Positions 1-11,351 of a stretch of DNA of 64,000 bases are shown in pieces. The position numbers and the translations under genes were made by a program. The notes beneath the pieces are model-generated. The model saw only the letters and a program-made list of their open reading frames with translations. It made no database searches and was not told the origin of the DNA. The DNA comes from Pectinophora gossypiella (Eukaryota > Arthropoda > Insecta > Lepidoptera > Gelechiidae): contig NC_065407.1 in NCBI RefSeq assembly GCF_024362695.1, forward strand, positions 14,446,001-14,510,000. Reading direction: 5' to 3'. The number at the start of each line of letters is the position of its first letter. Within the stretch, counting starts at the first letter, position 1.

Positions 1-43
1 TACGTTTTTGTTGATTAAAAAATAAAATGTTTCGGTAGTTATA

Positions 44-282
44 CATACATTACATACACAAAATCACGCCCGTAATCCCTAATGGGGTGGGCAGAGCCAC
101 AAGTAATCAAAGACAACTTGCAGCCACTGTTGATACGAAGTCCAAACATGGATATGATGAACCTTATGGTGATAAGGGATCAGCCTATCGCCCATAACAT
201 TAGTCCATCATGTTAGAGGATACAATCCCTCTGTCGGTTTTTACGACATGCCCGGGAAGAGAAGCAGCTGAACGTGTTCGTG
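44..282 (-). mobile_element. SINE-T copy with 13-bp target duplication
   Basis: Short interspersed element on the minus strand with a TATG-type 3' tail (plus-strand catacattacatacac at the left end). The 13-bp direct repeat TTCGGTAGTTATA flanks it exactly at 31-43 and 283-295. The body is the same as the copy at 57997-58272, which also has its own duplication. Its 3' end (minus strand gggcgtgattttgtgtatg) resembles the tail of LINE-2 (see 58620-58820). Non-coding. The head is not an obvious tRNA. Confidence 0.85.
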
Positions 283-744
283 TTCGGTAGTTATATATCT
301 ATTTTTATTAAGTAATTAGAATTTTATATTTTATTTTTGACCAGGGATACTAGCCAAATATACGTAAGTAATGAAAATGTTAATGACTAGTAAAATTAAT
401 GAATCAAAAACAGTTAAAAAAATCGATTCTAAAATACATTCTAAAAAGCTTGAAACAAAGATATATACAGTCATGAGCAATAATGTACCCACTTTAGGAC
501 TCTTTCGCACTAACATATTTGACAGTTAGTGAGACTTACAATTCAATTTGTTAAAAAAAGTTAATGTGACATGGTACCAAAGTGTATACATATTAATGCT
601 CGTGACCGTACATAGCGGTCAGACCCAAAACCGTACTTTTTCTTCGCCCTAGACGGTAAAAAAAAAAATTAGCTTTTTTCAAACGTAATATTATTTCAAA
701 GGTGACTCTTCATATTATTTTATAAACAATCATAATTCAATAGA

Positions 745-920
745 CTATATACATCCCACTGCTGGGTATAAGGCTCTTCTCATTCAACCGCAGGGGAGAT
801 GGACCATACACATAGAAAGAAAGAAAAAAAGAAACATTTATTACTTCCGGACACCACAGACACAGACAGACAGGTACATTACACTTAACACAGGACAGAA
901 ACCACACGGAAATAAATAAG
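745..920 (-). mobile_element. SINE-B tail fragment and a LINE 3' tail
   Basis: 745-790 is the minus-strand end of SINE-B (plus strand tatacatcccactgctggg). 812-920 is a separate minus-strand LINE-type 3' end with AATAAA-like and TTTCTTTC repeats. Related tails lie at 25262-25352 (plus) and 29905-30015 (minus). The segment 283-740 holds no feature I can recognise. Confidence 0.5.
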
Positions 921-1070
921 TACATAGACAAAAAAAAAATATACCAAAACAAAAAGAAACACAAACCAAAATCATAAAAACAATAATAAATGAGTTTTTT
1001 TATAGATAATAGTTGGGAAAATACAGTACAAAAATACTTTATTGCACTTAAAATATAACCAATAGCTACA

Positions 1071-1395
1071 CGGCCTCAGTGGTCCAGTGGTTGAACGCTG
1101 GGCTCACGATCCGGAGGCCCCGGGTTCGAATCCCGGTGGGGATATATCACAAAAATCACTTTGTGATCCCTAGTTTTGTTAGGACATTACAGGCTGATCA
1201 CCTAATCGTCCGAAAGTAAGATGATCCGTGCTTCGGAAGGCACGTTAAGTCGTTGGTCCCGGTTACTACTTACTGATCTTAGTATGTAGTTGTTACATGA
1301 GCCATGTCAGCGGCATTTGGCGGCTCAGTAATAATCTTGATACTAGGGTTGTTGAGGTTGGTTTTCCACCTCACAACCCACACGATAAGAAGAAG
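1071..1395 (+). mobile_element. SINE-A, full-length tRNA-derived copy
   Basis: The tRNA-like head has an A box (TGGTCCAGTGG region, 1080-1091) and a B box (GGTTCGAATCC, 1123-1133). It is followed by a body with the module GTGCTTCGGAAGGCACGTTAAG and ends in a GAAGAAGAA tail. An imperfect duplication flanks it (AATAGCTACA at 1061-1070, AATGGCTATA at 1396-1405). The apparent reading frames at 1297-1563 run out of this SINE and are not genes. Confidence 0.9.
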
Positions 1396-1849
1396 AATGG
1401 CTATAACGGCGTATTGTTTGATTCGAGTATTTTTTGCTACCCGACTTCGACGAATCAAAAGTGGAGTAAGGAGGTGTGGCTTTCATATTTTTTCCATACT
1501 AATTTCGTCCCTAATCAAGGCCGTGTTATTGTAATTATTTTTGTCCATCTGTCTAATAACTGATACTTATGTCATACATTCGTTTATAATAACATACCTG
1601 CAACGTATCCCACTATTATTGATTATTGATAAAAGCGTGTCGGCGCTGCAGTAGCTCCGTCGTGGGGTATTTGTTGTAGCGTTTTTGTTGTATCTAGTTG
1701 TTCGTTGCTAGGTCTGGGTTTAAGATTGCTTCAAGGAAACTTTCTTTCTTGAAGGGGATTGTTTATTAATTAGTATCTTACGCCACATGCAATGTGTTTA
1801 GTATAGCGCGCGTACGCGATCGTTGTCGCGAGAATAGAATAGGCAGAAT

Positions 1850-2268
1850 TATAGATGAAAGGCCGGTTTAAAACCATTTAAACCAATCCGTTTAAAACCG
1901 AAATCAACCATTTATTTCAGTTAAAACGGCTGCTGTTGATGACTATGTTTTTGTTAATTATAACTTCATTTTCTTGATTTTGCCGAGGTAGGTATATAAC
2001 GGAGTACCTATAAATTGCGTAAAGAATTTTTGAATGTTTAATAAGTATACTGTTATAAGGTACTTTTTATTGATTTTCTATAAACTAATAATAGGAAACA
2101 TGACGTCAAAACTTGCCTAAATTGCCTAAAAATTGACTGATAATTACATTTAAAACACAGTTCTATTATTGTTGTAGGCGAGTTTTCAACGCTTAAACCA
2201 ATTTATTTGTGGTTTAAAACGGCAACATTTGGTTTTAAACGTTTTAAAACGGTTGTTTTCCATCTATA
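1850..2268. mobile_element. Non-autonomous DNA element, hAT-like, 8-bp target duplication
   Basis: The ends are inverted repeats: TATAGATG at 1850 and CATCTATA ending at 2268, continued by degenerate repeats of TTTAAAAC and TTTAAACC on both sides. The flanking octamers GGCAGAAT (1842-1849) and GGCAGGAT (2269-2276) differ by one base. An 8-bp duplication is characteristic of hAT-superfamily transposition. The interior codes for nothing. The superfamily call is inference. Confidence 0.6.
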
Positions 2269-2396
2269 GGCAGGATATGTGCGTCATAGACAAGATAGAC
2301 CGTCAGAACCGGAACGTCGTCGGTGTTGCCATTGGTAAATATTTTCGGATGCGTTCACGTTGTCGTGAACACTGCGGGTTATGAGTAAGTAATAAT

Positions 2397-2665
2397 AATA
2401 CTAATAATAAGTGGCAACATTGGTCGAGCAGGCGCCATAGTCCCCCTTAGCTCCAGTATCCCGGTCCACTAACCCCCAACCCAATAGCCCAGTTCCCTTT
2501 GTTCCCATAATTTGCAATAGTCCTACACGAACCGGGGATTGTCTTTGGGTGCACTCCCATAGTGCATACAGGGATAATCGCCGGTTGGTGTCACACCACG
2601 CACGGCCCCACGCACGCCTTCCAAAAGTCCGGGCCTCCATAGGCCCGAGATATGAAAAAGACATA
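2397..2665 (-). mobile_element. LINE-like 3' fragment with ATT tail
   Basis: On the minus strand this segment is fairly GC-rich and ends in an (ATT)n-type run at 2394-2410, as expected of a 5'-truncated non-LTR insertion. An 87-codon frame is open across it on the minus strand, but I recognise no domain in it. Family not identified. Confidence 0.4.
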
Positions 2666-2830
2666 CAATAATAATAATATTTATTGACAAAAATATCGGT
2701 ACATAGTTTTCCTTAAGTTAAGCATAATTGACATGAATATAATTGAGTAGGTACCATAGCCGACTAAGTATATAAATACTTGTATTTCAGTCTATGATGC
2801 CTCTCTCCTGGAGAAAGACACAAAAATATA
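2666..2830 (-). mobile_element. LINE-type 3' end with AAT-repeat tail
   Basis: The plus-strand start aataataataatatttattg reads on the minus strand as CAATAAATATTATTATTATT, a polyadenylation-like signal followed by a short repeat tail. The body is unassigned. The boundary at 2830 is approximate. Confidence 0.4.
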
Positions 2831-3837
2831 GCCAGCATACAATCCTATGTTTCCGACAGAATCAACAAAAAAGTTATAATAAAGTTATTATCATACAAAA
2901 GGTTGTGAACCTCTCTTTGTGTAAGATGTAAGTGTACGTGAGTGATTGTGAGAGGGTGTGTGAGAAGAGTAAATACAATGTTCTTATAACTAATCATTAA
3001 ATTGAATACATAGTAGATTTTTAAAGGATTCATACATAAGTTTAAGGGTCTGACTGATAGTGAAGTATATAGCTACTTCCGTTTAGTTGAAATATTTATT
3101 ATAGATTAATCGATTATTTACCCCTAAATAATCTCAATATCAATATGCCTATCAATACTATCGATATTGAATTTCTAATATAGATATAATTGTTGAATCG
3201 ATTATATAAATAAATAAATAAAATACTATTATTTTTTAAGTTTATTTCGGACAAAGTCCATAAAAAAGGGTTTTATTTCTGTAAATCTATAAGAAACAAG
3301 TTACAGGGGCTTCCCTAAAAGTAGTCAGATAACACTTGTGATGGGAATGCCTCGCTCTTCCAACGCAACCAGTACAATTTGATTTACACTATATTGTCTT
3401 AAAGTAAAACTTAGGTAAATTAAACAAAAAATGTAAATAGAATGTTAGTATACAAAAGAGTTATAAACTTGTGTTAGTAAGACATTAATCGGGCGATCGT
3501 AAATACAAACTGTAACGAAGCATTTCGGACCAACGAGCCTTGTAGCGACATCTTGTGGTTTCTGGCGATATAATGTTGTTTCACAGATCACAGATGGCGC
3601 TGCAGGGTTATCGATGGGCCCGAACATTTTAATAATTTTCTTTTTTTTTCTAAATTAATATTTAATTTATCTGCAACATTTATTCTAAATTATATCATAT
3701 TTTTGGTTTAGTTTTGGATTTATTTGGATCAAACAAATCGATCGTTTGTTGTCAGTGAATCGATAACGAACTTATAAAGTGTGTTGCTCCATCCACTTTT
3801 TTAGAAGGGGGGAGTCCCACCTATCACTATATGGATT
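2831..3837. other. Unassigned AT-rich stretch
   Basis: No gene seen. 3090-3200 contains several ATCGAT motifs. 3440-3630 has a 60-codon minus-strand frame without recognisable features. The cggcgctg-type sequence near 3595 is not repeated elsewhere that I noticed. Confidence 0.4.
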
Positions 3838-4172
3838 CATCTCCCTAGCATTATCCCGTTTTTCACGGGGTTCGCTTACCTAACCTGAAGGTTTGACAGG
3901 TCCGGTTTTTTCCAGAAACGACTGGCTGTCTGACCTTACAACCCGCAAAGGGAAAACCAGCCCAATACCTACAGGTTAGGTCACATACCTCCGAAAATGC
4001 ATTTCTCGGGATTGTGGGTTTCCTCACGTTGTTTTCCTTCACCACTGAACACGTGGTACTCATTTATGATCCAAATATGAATTCTAAAACAAATTCGACA
4101 ATCACTGGTTTAGGCTTGTGCTGGATTCGTACCTGCGACTACGTTCTACCCACTGGGCTATTAGGCACGACT
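3838..4172 (-). mobile_element. SINE-D, tRNA-derived, minus strand
   Basis: Read on the minus strand it has a tRNA-like head around 4110-4170 (B-box-like region near 4125, A-box-like region near 4150) and a body ending in the highly repeated stretch CTAGGGAGATGA. Other copies or fragments: 25528-25572, 30050-30595 (split), 39060-39490, 40740-40955 and 56871-57010. The small reading frames on both strands here are SINE sequence. Confidence 0.75.
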
Positions 4173-4441
4173 CCGATTATATGGATTATAATCAATATAA
4201 TTGTAGTATTTCCAATATCGGTATGTGTATGTATCCATGTATCGGCATATAAATATTTAGATTATTTAGGTGCTTAGAAAATAATCGATTATTAATCGAT
4301 ATACAGTCGATTATCGGGCCACACTACTTCCGTTAAATATTATAAATATTTAATAACTAGTCTTCTTATCTGGCCTGAAGTGTCTCATTGCTGGGAAAAA
4401 GAGTTACTGTTACCGAACTATCGATAGTTAAATATCGGCAA

Positions 4442-4608
4442 CTCAAATTCAAATTCAAAAATATCTTTATTCAATAGGTAACATAGTTACACTTTGAATC
4501 GTCAATTTTACATAACGACCGTCTCATCCGCTTAAAACTACTGCAGCTTCTCACAACCTGTATAGCCGGGGAAAAGAAGCTGCAAGAAAAACCTCGGCAC
4601 AGGGCCCT
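4442..4608 (-). mobile_element. LINE 3' UTR fragment with TTTGAAT tail
   Basis: On the minus strand it runs from GGGCCCTGTGCCGAGG to AATAAAGATATTTTTGAATT, i.e. a polyadenylation-like signal and a (TTTGAAT)n tail. A second copy (plus strand) is inserted inside a SINE at 16970-17096. 4410-4440 carries a TATCGATA palindrome. The next 700 bases hold no gene I can support. Confidence 0.6.
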
Positions 4609-5323
4609 AGTGCCAGTTCAAGTCCCGTCCGAATCAGATTTTATTCTATTTAATTTTCTTTTTGTGAATTTCTCTAATACTTTGTTTTTGCTACGTTCCA
4701 TTTTTTTTTGTTAGTTTGTGAGTTTTATGTACGTGTATCTCCAGATCTTTAGCATTCATTGTCAATGTACTATTGCCAATTGTGCTAATAATTCGGACAA
4801 ACGGAGAAACCGTATTGTCCCCGATAACATGAATTTGCGACATGCGACACGTTCATTGCTGTGTGGACTCAGGGAAAACAAGACATACGAAATTATCGGA
4901 CATCCTACTAACATTCTATGAGGACAGGCTTTCTGCATCAACTAACTTGAATCCGAAATACAGTAAATTTAGAACGACTGTACTTTATTGTACAACGACA
5001 TATACAAAGGACATAAAAATATTGAGTTTTATGATTTTTATATGATTTTTCTTCTAGTAGTTGATACAAGTTTTTCTCTATCCATCATTAGTCGGTGTTA
5101 TGTATAATGACTGTTGTATTTATAACTTGTTATCACAATTAGGGGGTGCGCATCACTTCGTTGATATTGATCTTCCCTACTTTTTTTTTAAAATTACGGT
5201 GATGAAAGCTTAGGCCTAATTCTGGTGAATAAGCAAAATGAAGAGATTTCTGTAACACAAACCTTTAATTCGAAATGCGGTTTACATTTTCAAAAATATA
5301 CTTATAGGTAAGTATGTATATAT

Positions 5324-5776
5324 ACAGGGTTAGTGACACCGTAACGAATACCGAAGGGAATGATTCAGACCGCGATTCTGAGTTAATATCAAATGAAATT
5401 CCCTCTCGGAAAATTGATGATTTTTTTTTTGTTTTATTTTTAATTATTTTCTGTTCCATTTTTTTTTTTTAATTTATTGTTGAAAACATTTTACATAAAG
5501 ATACAATTGAATCGCATTGCTAAACCTTGCAGGTTTGTCTCAATGCAATATTCCGTTATTGTTACAGTTTGTACTTCAGAAGTATACCATTAATTAATAA
5601 CACTATTCAACAAATAAAGTACACATGTCAAACGCCAAACGCATACATGGACGAAAGAACTGGTAGGATAGGTAATTCCGTACTTTTCCGACGGAAATTT
5701 CCACTTTATATCAACTCAGAATCATGGGCTCAATCATTTCTCAAAGTTTTCGTTACGATGTCACAAACATCCTGTA
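5324..5776. mobile_element. Foldback element of the CAGGGTGTTAGTGACA family
   Basis: Inverted arms at 5324-5430 and 5678-5776 both carry the core TCTGAGTTRATATCAA near the start and the terminal CAGG(GTG)TTAGTGACA. The spacer of about 250 bases is longer than in other copies, perhaps from an internal insertion. TA dinucleotides lie at both ends, as for Tc1/mariner-type targets. Other copies are listed at 46124, 46386, 48778, 49015, 51472, 60267 and 62694. Confidence 0.7.
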
Positions 5777-5782
5777 TATTTC

Positions 5783-5900
5783 AATCAATCAATAATACTT
5801 TATTTCACAACAACATATACAAAGGACATACGAATAAAACATAAGCACAATAGGCGGCCTTATTGCTAAACAGCAATTTCTGCCAGGCAACCTTAGGGTA
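5783..5900 (-). mobile_element. LINE 3' UTR fragment (GGTTGCCTGG family)
   Basis: Minus-strand relative of the segments at 13962-14085 (plus) and 43145-43275 (minus). All share a GGTTGCC(A/T)GG...GCGATAAGGCCGCC-like block followed by an A/T-rich stretch ending in AATAAAGT. It marks a 5'-truncated LINE; the coding part is absent. Confidence 0.55.
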
Positions 5901-5956
5901 TATTTCTTGAAGCATTGTAATTTTGCTATTCGTTTGGTTGATGAGGTCCCCAAACC

Positions 5957-6272
5957 CGGCTCCGTGATCTAGCGTTTAGAGCGGTAGACTCACGATCTGG
6001 AGGTCCGGGTTCGACATTGTCGAAAACACTCTGTGAGACTGTCCTTTGTTTGGTAACGACTTTACATGCTTAAATCACCTGATTATCTGAAAAAGTAAGA
6101 TGGTTTCGTGCTTCAGAGGGCACGTTAAGCCGTCGGTCCCGGCTATCAGCCGTAAAAACATCTCCACCAACCCGCAGTGGAGCAGCATGGTAGAGTATGC
6201 TCCATACCAGGTTGATTGAGAGGTGGCCTGTGCCCAGCAGTGGGACGTATATAGACTGTTTATGTATATGAC
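5957..6272 (+). mobile_element. SINE-B, near full length
   Basis: The diverged tRNA-like head (B-box GGTCCGGGTTCGAC near 6002) is followed by CATTGTCGAAA, the shared module GTGCTTCAGAGGGCACGTTAAG, and the tail GCCCAGCAGTGGGACGTATA. The tail overlaps in sequence with the 3' end of LINE-1 (19173-19325). Frames across it are not genes. Confidence 0.85.
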
Positions 6273-6354
6273 GTGTACGTATAAGTGGTAACAGACAAAG
6301 AGAGTTAATAATATTAGCATATAGAAGTCACGACATTATTAAAAACATCATGGA

Positions 6355-6527
6355 AGGGAATTTAGACGGAAAGAGAGGACAGGAAAGCCCATGTTTAGAT
6401 GGAACAAATTAAAGATAAGGTAAACGTGGTGTCTTATAAAGAATGCAAAGAATTGGCTCTTGATAAACAAAAATGGAGAATGCTATACCGACAAAAGCGT
6501 GGCTCTTAAATTAATGATGATGATTAT
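6355..6527 (+). pseudogene. LINE-3 reverse transcriptase C-terminal remnant
   Basis: The reading frame is degraded but recognisable: it matches the C-terminal segment seen more cleanly at 16021-16212 (QIKEKVNVVSYRDVKELAF). The 3' end CGACAAAAGCGTGGCTCTTA then TGATGATGAT is shared by all LINE-3 tails and by SINE-M. 5'-truncated and non-functional. Confidence 0.7.
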
Positions 6528-6535
6528 GTTTTATA

Positions 6536-6725
6536 CTTTATTTATTTATTCACAATAAATTACAAAAACAACAACACGAGCTAATTATAAATAGAAAACC
6601 TCCTCCAGCGCGCCACACTGAGGCAGAGCGCCCAAAACGCTGGCAGCATTTCCCCTCTGAACTGCCAGGCCTATTCTCTGCGCAAAATAACTGCCAGCTC
6701 TCGTATCGCCAGTAGCCTCAATGAG
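6536..6725 (-). pseudogene. Non-LTR retrotransposon C-terminal coding remnant
   Basis: On the minus strand an open frame of about 45 codons ends at a TAA at 6585-6587. It contains GDTRAGSYFAQRIGLAVQRG followed by NAASVLGALPQ, and is then followed by an AATAAATAAATAAAG tail. This resembles the extreme C-terminus of non-LTR reverse transcriptases in Lepidoptera; I assign it from pattern memory only. Only the last part survives (5' truncation). Confidence 0.55.
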
Positions 6726-7070
6726 ACGATGATGATTTCATTATTAGTCTCAATTTTCTGAAGGAATATAATCTAAACCCACGCTCATCAAGTTCTTCAC
6801 TCGTACTAATCAAGTGTAAACCGTAGAATAGTTCTCGTTCACCATGTGTGAAATTGTCCACTACTAGTTTCCAAACTAAGCCTCCATGCCCTCAAAATTA
6901 ATTAAAAGTTCCCCCAATTTATCCCCTGTCGATGGAGGGCGCGTGTTTATACTTTTTGCTAATCGCATGTTCAATATAACTTTTAATTGCCAAGTGGACA
7001 GACCTTGTATGTTTATCTTTAGTTTTGCGAATAAAACAATAAGCAATAAAGAAGTTTGTTTAACAAGCTA

Positions 7071-7398
7071 ATAGTGCTTATTCCAGTACACACCATGTTA
7101 TTTTATTTTATGTTATACCTGTCATTTTTTATCCGCCGAAAAGGAAAGTGACGGGTAATCAATCAACAAGGCATACAATTTACGGAACACACGTCGATTT
7201 TAGACAAAAATTTAAAAAACCCTTCCAAAATTTTACATTACAGAATAACAGCTTATTTTATTTTCCCGAGTTATTCATTAATTTACTCATTCATTGTAAT
7301 AAGTCCTCCGTCCCTTTCCTTTTCGGCGGATGAGAAAATGACGGGTATAACTCAAAATAAAATTAGGAGTTGCCCGCAGGAATCGGGGCTATTGGCAT
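7071..7398. mobile_element. MITE-E, palindromic
   Basis: Long terminal inverted repeats. The left arm reads ...TATACCTGTCATTTTTTATCCGCCGAAAAGG; the right arm is its reverse complement around 7310-7370 (CCTTTTCGGCGGATGAGAA). Other copies: 40065-40443 (complete), 44945-45050 (half) and 53547-53702 (partial). The small plus-strand frames at 6886-7580 lie in and beside this element and are not credible genes. Confidence 0.65.
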
Positions 7399-7837
7399 AC
7401 GAAGTGTGGAAAAACAGAAGAAAGGAGACAGTGGGAGGTATTCCAAAAAAAAGATGTTTGTATTATACAGGTGATCAAATACTTTACAATGAAATAAGAA
7501 AATATTTCCTTGAAATTCTTCCCAATGGTAGTGTTACGGGAAATACCACAGTATTTCCAATGCCCGGTAAGAAAACTTGAATTGAATATTTAGTCCACTA
7601 TTTTAAATACGCACTTCATAAATCTACTCATTTTGTAACATCCTTATAGTTCATTAATAACTTCATAATATTCGTAGATCGGACAGCTCATTCAGTTACT
7701 TGTATAATGTACCTATACATTGTACAACTGCAAAAGATCGGTCATAAGTTGTCACTTATGCCCCCGCAAAATATTAAATAGATTTCATAATATTTCCAAT
7801 TAATATTAATTTATTTATAGCAAAGTCACTGGTAGTA

Positions 7838-7965
7838 GGTACAATCAAAGACCTAAAGTTCAGTGGTGAAATGATGAACCATTAGTTGTCATAATTTTAA
7901 AATTTATGTTTTTGTATGTGTTTTTGGTCTATTATAGAAACAACATGAACCAGGAGGTCTTAAAA
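7838..7965 (+). repeat. Dispersed repeat Y
   Basis: This segment and 38360-38520 are inverted copies of one another: GTACAATCAAAGACCTAAAG...GACCAGGAGGTCTT here matches AAGACTTCCTGGTTACATGT...TTTGATTGTACAA there. Nature unknown. Confidence 0.5.
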
Positions 7966-8740
7966 AAAAATATTAATAAATATAAATAATATTCATGTGT
8001 AAAATTAAGCTCTGCGCAGTTTATTTATTAGAGAAATAACAAACACATATCTTATAAATAAAACACCACCTCCAAAGCGTCAAGTTCCGTGCCATCAAGT
8101 GTATTTGATTTGGTTTGATTAACTGAAACATAGTTGTAAGTAAATAGTTTGTAACATTACAAAAGTGAACGCTCGTTGATAAGCGCATCGAGATGTTCAA
8201 ATATTACCACTATTATATAATCGATATATTTTATTGTTACATTAGTTACGCTGCGAGCGTATTCCAAGTGAGTGACCATCTTTACATTTTGTATGGACAA
8301 AAATACGGAAACTGGTGGCTTGTCGTCAGTAGTCTTTGACATCACGTTCCTCTTTAACGAACCGTGGCGGTCTAGCTCCATGTTTGGACATCGTGTTATA
8401 AATCTCAATACCAAGGTTTCTTCTGGTCACTTTTAGAGTTGGAGCTCTGCCTAGACGAATATGGATGCCTCCACATGAGACATTTCATGCAACCTGTTTT
8501 GTTTTTAATTTATTGCTGGAGTGTTGGAAACATTAAGATATTACTGACAATAGATTTTTACTAATAAGTGGTAACACTTTACATAAGTTTTTATATCTCA
8601 ATATTGCCCTACCACAACGTGACGAGGCATGCTTACTTATTGTAACTTTTCTAAAATCTCAATAAAAAGGAGTTTAAGTTTTCACCATCGCCACCACCAC
8701 GCCACGACGGAAGACACCTCCACTTACAGTGCGGCATGGG
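7966..8740. other. No gene recognised
   Basis: Contains an 85-codon minus-strand frame (8157-8414) with no domain I recognise and no splice context, and short plus-strand frames. I see no supported feature. Confidence 0.35.
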
Positions 8741-8744
8741 CCGT

Positions 8745-8875
8745 ACATGGAGAGAAAGAGAGGAAGGGAAAGACCAAGAAAAGCTTACATAGAACAAATG
8801 AAATACAAGTCCTATAAGGAAGTGAAAGAATTGGCATTTGATACATAATAATGCAGAATGCTACACCGACAAGAC
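8745..8875 (+). pseudogene. LINE-3 C-terminal remnant
   Basis: The frame reads RKAYIEQMKYKSYKEVKELA then a stop, aligning with the LINE-3 C-terminus at 16021-16212 but carrying an in-frame TAA. Followed directly by SINE-M. Confidence 0.65.
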
Positions 8876-8904
8876 CAACTCACTGTCAGTACTATTCAGA
8901 GGCA

Positions 8905-9083
8905 AAGAACAGGAGTCCTAGTATGGCTTTGTAATAGACTACTCTGGGCGCCTTCTCACTTGCGTCAGACAGAGTACAGCGGGGCGAAAGGCAAGAGGGA
9001 AACCACTGCCCTAATTTTCCTTAAAAAAACTAGCATGGAAATGCTGCACCGACAAGAGCGTGGCTCTTAAATTGATGATGATG
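8905..9083 (+). mobile_element. SINE-M copy
   Basis: Starts CAGGAGTCCTAGTATGG, contains GGGAAACCACTGCCCTA, and ends CACCGACAAGAGCGTGGCTC then TGATGATGATGA. The last block is identical to the LINE-3 tail. A related copy lies at 58423-58590 and an inverted arrangement at 18115-18250. A second degraded tail follows at 9085-9125. No tRNA-like head was recognised, so the SINE label rests on size and tail. Confidence 0.6.
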
Positions 9084-9129
9084 ACAGTGACAAGAGCGTG
9101 GCTCTCAAATCAATGATGATTATTGATCT

Positions 9130-10293
9130 GAAAACATAAACAGATATATTAAACGTTAATAAATGAGCAAGCACGATAAAACCCAGGTATTTATTTTTTT
9201 ACGTCAACCACACATTTTTGGAATCTTTCGAAACGTTCGATCAAATACTTCTTCGATGAAAGCATAAGATTCAAGTCTTTTATATTCCATTCATACTACT
9301 TTCAATATCGACTCTTCATCTGTACGTGAATCGATTCTCGGTACCGTACATCATGAGCAGACGTTAAGATAGTGCTGGGAATTGTCATTCATTTCCAGAT
9401 TCAATCAGTACAGTGAATCGTGATCGAGTATCTTTTGTATTTATCTGGTGATTGAAAAATACATTGCGGAAACCTTGTCTTGTTAATTCACGTATAGTTT
9501 CGAATAATAGTAATTTATATAAAATATTAACAACGAGACATCATGATAGTGTAAACATCTAAAAATAATAAAAAAGAAATACTTACATTTTAAACTTTTC
9601 TGGAGCCTTTGTTAACTTACAAACGATTACTTAAAACGACAGTGTAATTGAATAGTCGAATTATTTGGTAACACTGTGTTTTTCAGCTTGGCTAAAGGCT
9701 AATTAGATGTAATGTAAACTAGATCTACCCATGGGATCTTTCTGAAACACAACAATATAGAGGCGAATTTGTATTTTTAAATATTATTATTACCTACAAA
9801 ATTATTTCATACTAAGTAATGCTGAAGATACAAATTAAGAGACAACTTAAGAAAATAATATTTTTTCAAAACCTGAGTCAACTCACTGACTCAGCTCATC
9901 AATATCTTTGACAGCAAATAAATTTCTCGAATGCTGTTAAGCCACTATCGAGATGCAAGACACGGTGCCGTTACAAGGTATTGCACTTCTAGAATATTCT
10001 TTCAATGCAATCTTGCCCTGAGCTATTCATGTGAGGAGGTAGTATGATATATTTTCCTTGGATTTTCATACATTCTTAGTTTCATACATAATAGTATTTT
10101 TTTCTCAGAAGTGATAGATTCTGTTCAGCGTTTATTTAATTTTGTTGCAGGACCACTGCGTTGCGTCATAACAACAGACTGTCTATTATACACTGAGAAC
10201 CACGTTATTGCAAGGAAGCGGTATCGCTTGGCAAGTTGTTGATGCAATTTGTATGTCACCAACGGGTATGCTCCGGCGTTGCAACGGCGACAT
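9130..10293. other. No gene recognised
   Basis: AT-rich. 10149-10293 is richer in GTTGCG/GCAACG motifs, comparable with segments at 19930-20150 and 29690-29800, perhaps one more MITE family. No reading frame with recognisable content. Confidence 0.35.
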
Positions 10294-10305
10294 AGCGCAT
10301 CGTGT

Positions 10306-10565
10306 CTTTTTTACTTATTGTAGATTTGCCGCAGATGGCATTAACTACTTGACCGGACAAATGGGGAGCGCTGAAGGCTCTCACCCGGTACAACGTTTAA
10401 AACAACAGGCCTGAGGGTGCCAAGTTGGGTGCGAACCTCGGCTCAGGGCGTCGTCTGAGAGGAAAAATATTTGAAAGAATTAATCGAGCCTAGTGGGTCG
10501 ATAGCGATAAGCGCTGATTGGGGGAAGTTGTCGACCACGCCGGCGGGATTGGCATCGGGATCCTG
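10306..10565 (-). mobile_element. Jockey-type LINE tail with 12-bp target duplication
   Basis: A 5'-truncated insertion on the minus strand flanked exactly by AGCGCATCGTGT at 10294-10305 and 10566-10577, with the poly(A) as TTTTTT at 10307-10312. The coding remnant (10443-10563, minus) reads ...SALIAIDPLGSINSFKYFSS QTTP and stops at TGA 10443-10445. The 3' UTR matches that of the copy at 60857-61284. Clade assignment rests on the coding segment in that copy. Confidence 0.85.
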
Positions 10566-10674
10566 AGCGCATCGTGTAACAGCACTCTAAGTAGGTACCC
10601 CATTTGTTACTTGAGCCAAGTCAGGGGCCTCTGGCGACTTATATCATTATTGATTTACAATCAATTATAGTAAA

Positions 10675-10970
10675 TACGGTCCTGTGGTACACCGACTTGC
10701 TTCTCAATCGCGGAGCGCCGCGAGCCGGTTAGAACCGGACTTGCACCAATGAGTAATCAAGTTAGAGCAGTTTTCTCTAACACGGTTGGATTGATCATTA
10801 TAGACGGCGATACGTCTCACCAAAACCAAAGACCAAAGTGATACGTCTATCACTTTGGTCTAACAGAAAGCTCGGTGAGATGTGGGTACTTCATCTTGCG
10901 ATGGATGTACCACTGACTACCTCAATTGGGATCCAGTCATGAGCTTATGTTATGGTGTGTTGCTTACAAC
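10675..10970 (+). repeat. Dispersed repeat X
   Basis: Carries GTGGTACACCGACTTGCTTC, a GGCGATACG block and GATGGATGTACC. Other copies: 13405-13880 (split by a SINE), 30640-30870, 38160-38255 (minus), fragments at 34270-34345 and 41600-41660, and one half of the 89-bp tandem repeat at 33991-34257. The element type is unknown. Confidence 0.6.
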
Positions 10971-11159
10971 GTAATGACAACAGAAGAAGCCGTAGAGATT
11001 AACACTTAAAAAATCAATCGCCTATTATTATAGACGGCGATACGACTTACTTAAGTATATCACATTGGTCTAAAACAGGTAAGTACCTTGCTTCAGCCAC
11101 TTAGTTCCTACTGGGACAAATGTGTCACTTACTATCCCATTACGAATATAGTCGTGAAC

Positions 11160-11345
11160 TTTTGTCTTGTTTATACATTGTTTGATGTTTACGCGGTTAT
11201 TATCATAATTAAAACACATAATACCGGGTTCTTACCACGTTAAAATCCCTTATAAAAATATGAATATACCTATTCTATCTAGTGGAGTAGGTACTTCACT
11301 CCGATTTCATCAGTCATCCCGTGATCATGGCACTTGCAACAGGGT
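11160..11345 (+). mobile_element. Foldback family Z, one end
   Basis: Contains ACGCGGTTATTATC then ATTAAAACACATAATACCGGG and the inner block CCCGTGATCATGGCACTTGC. The same modules occur at 43568-43685, 44040-44115, 57645-57815 and 63455-63668. Confidence 0.6.
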
Positions 11346-11351
11346 TTATAT

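Noticed and set aside
1071..1140. A tRNA gene
   Set aside because: The A and B boxes belong to a SINE head; there is no complete cloverleaf, and the same head recurs at 28.8-29.2, 31.4, 41.8 and 52.7 kb attached to the same body.
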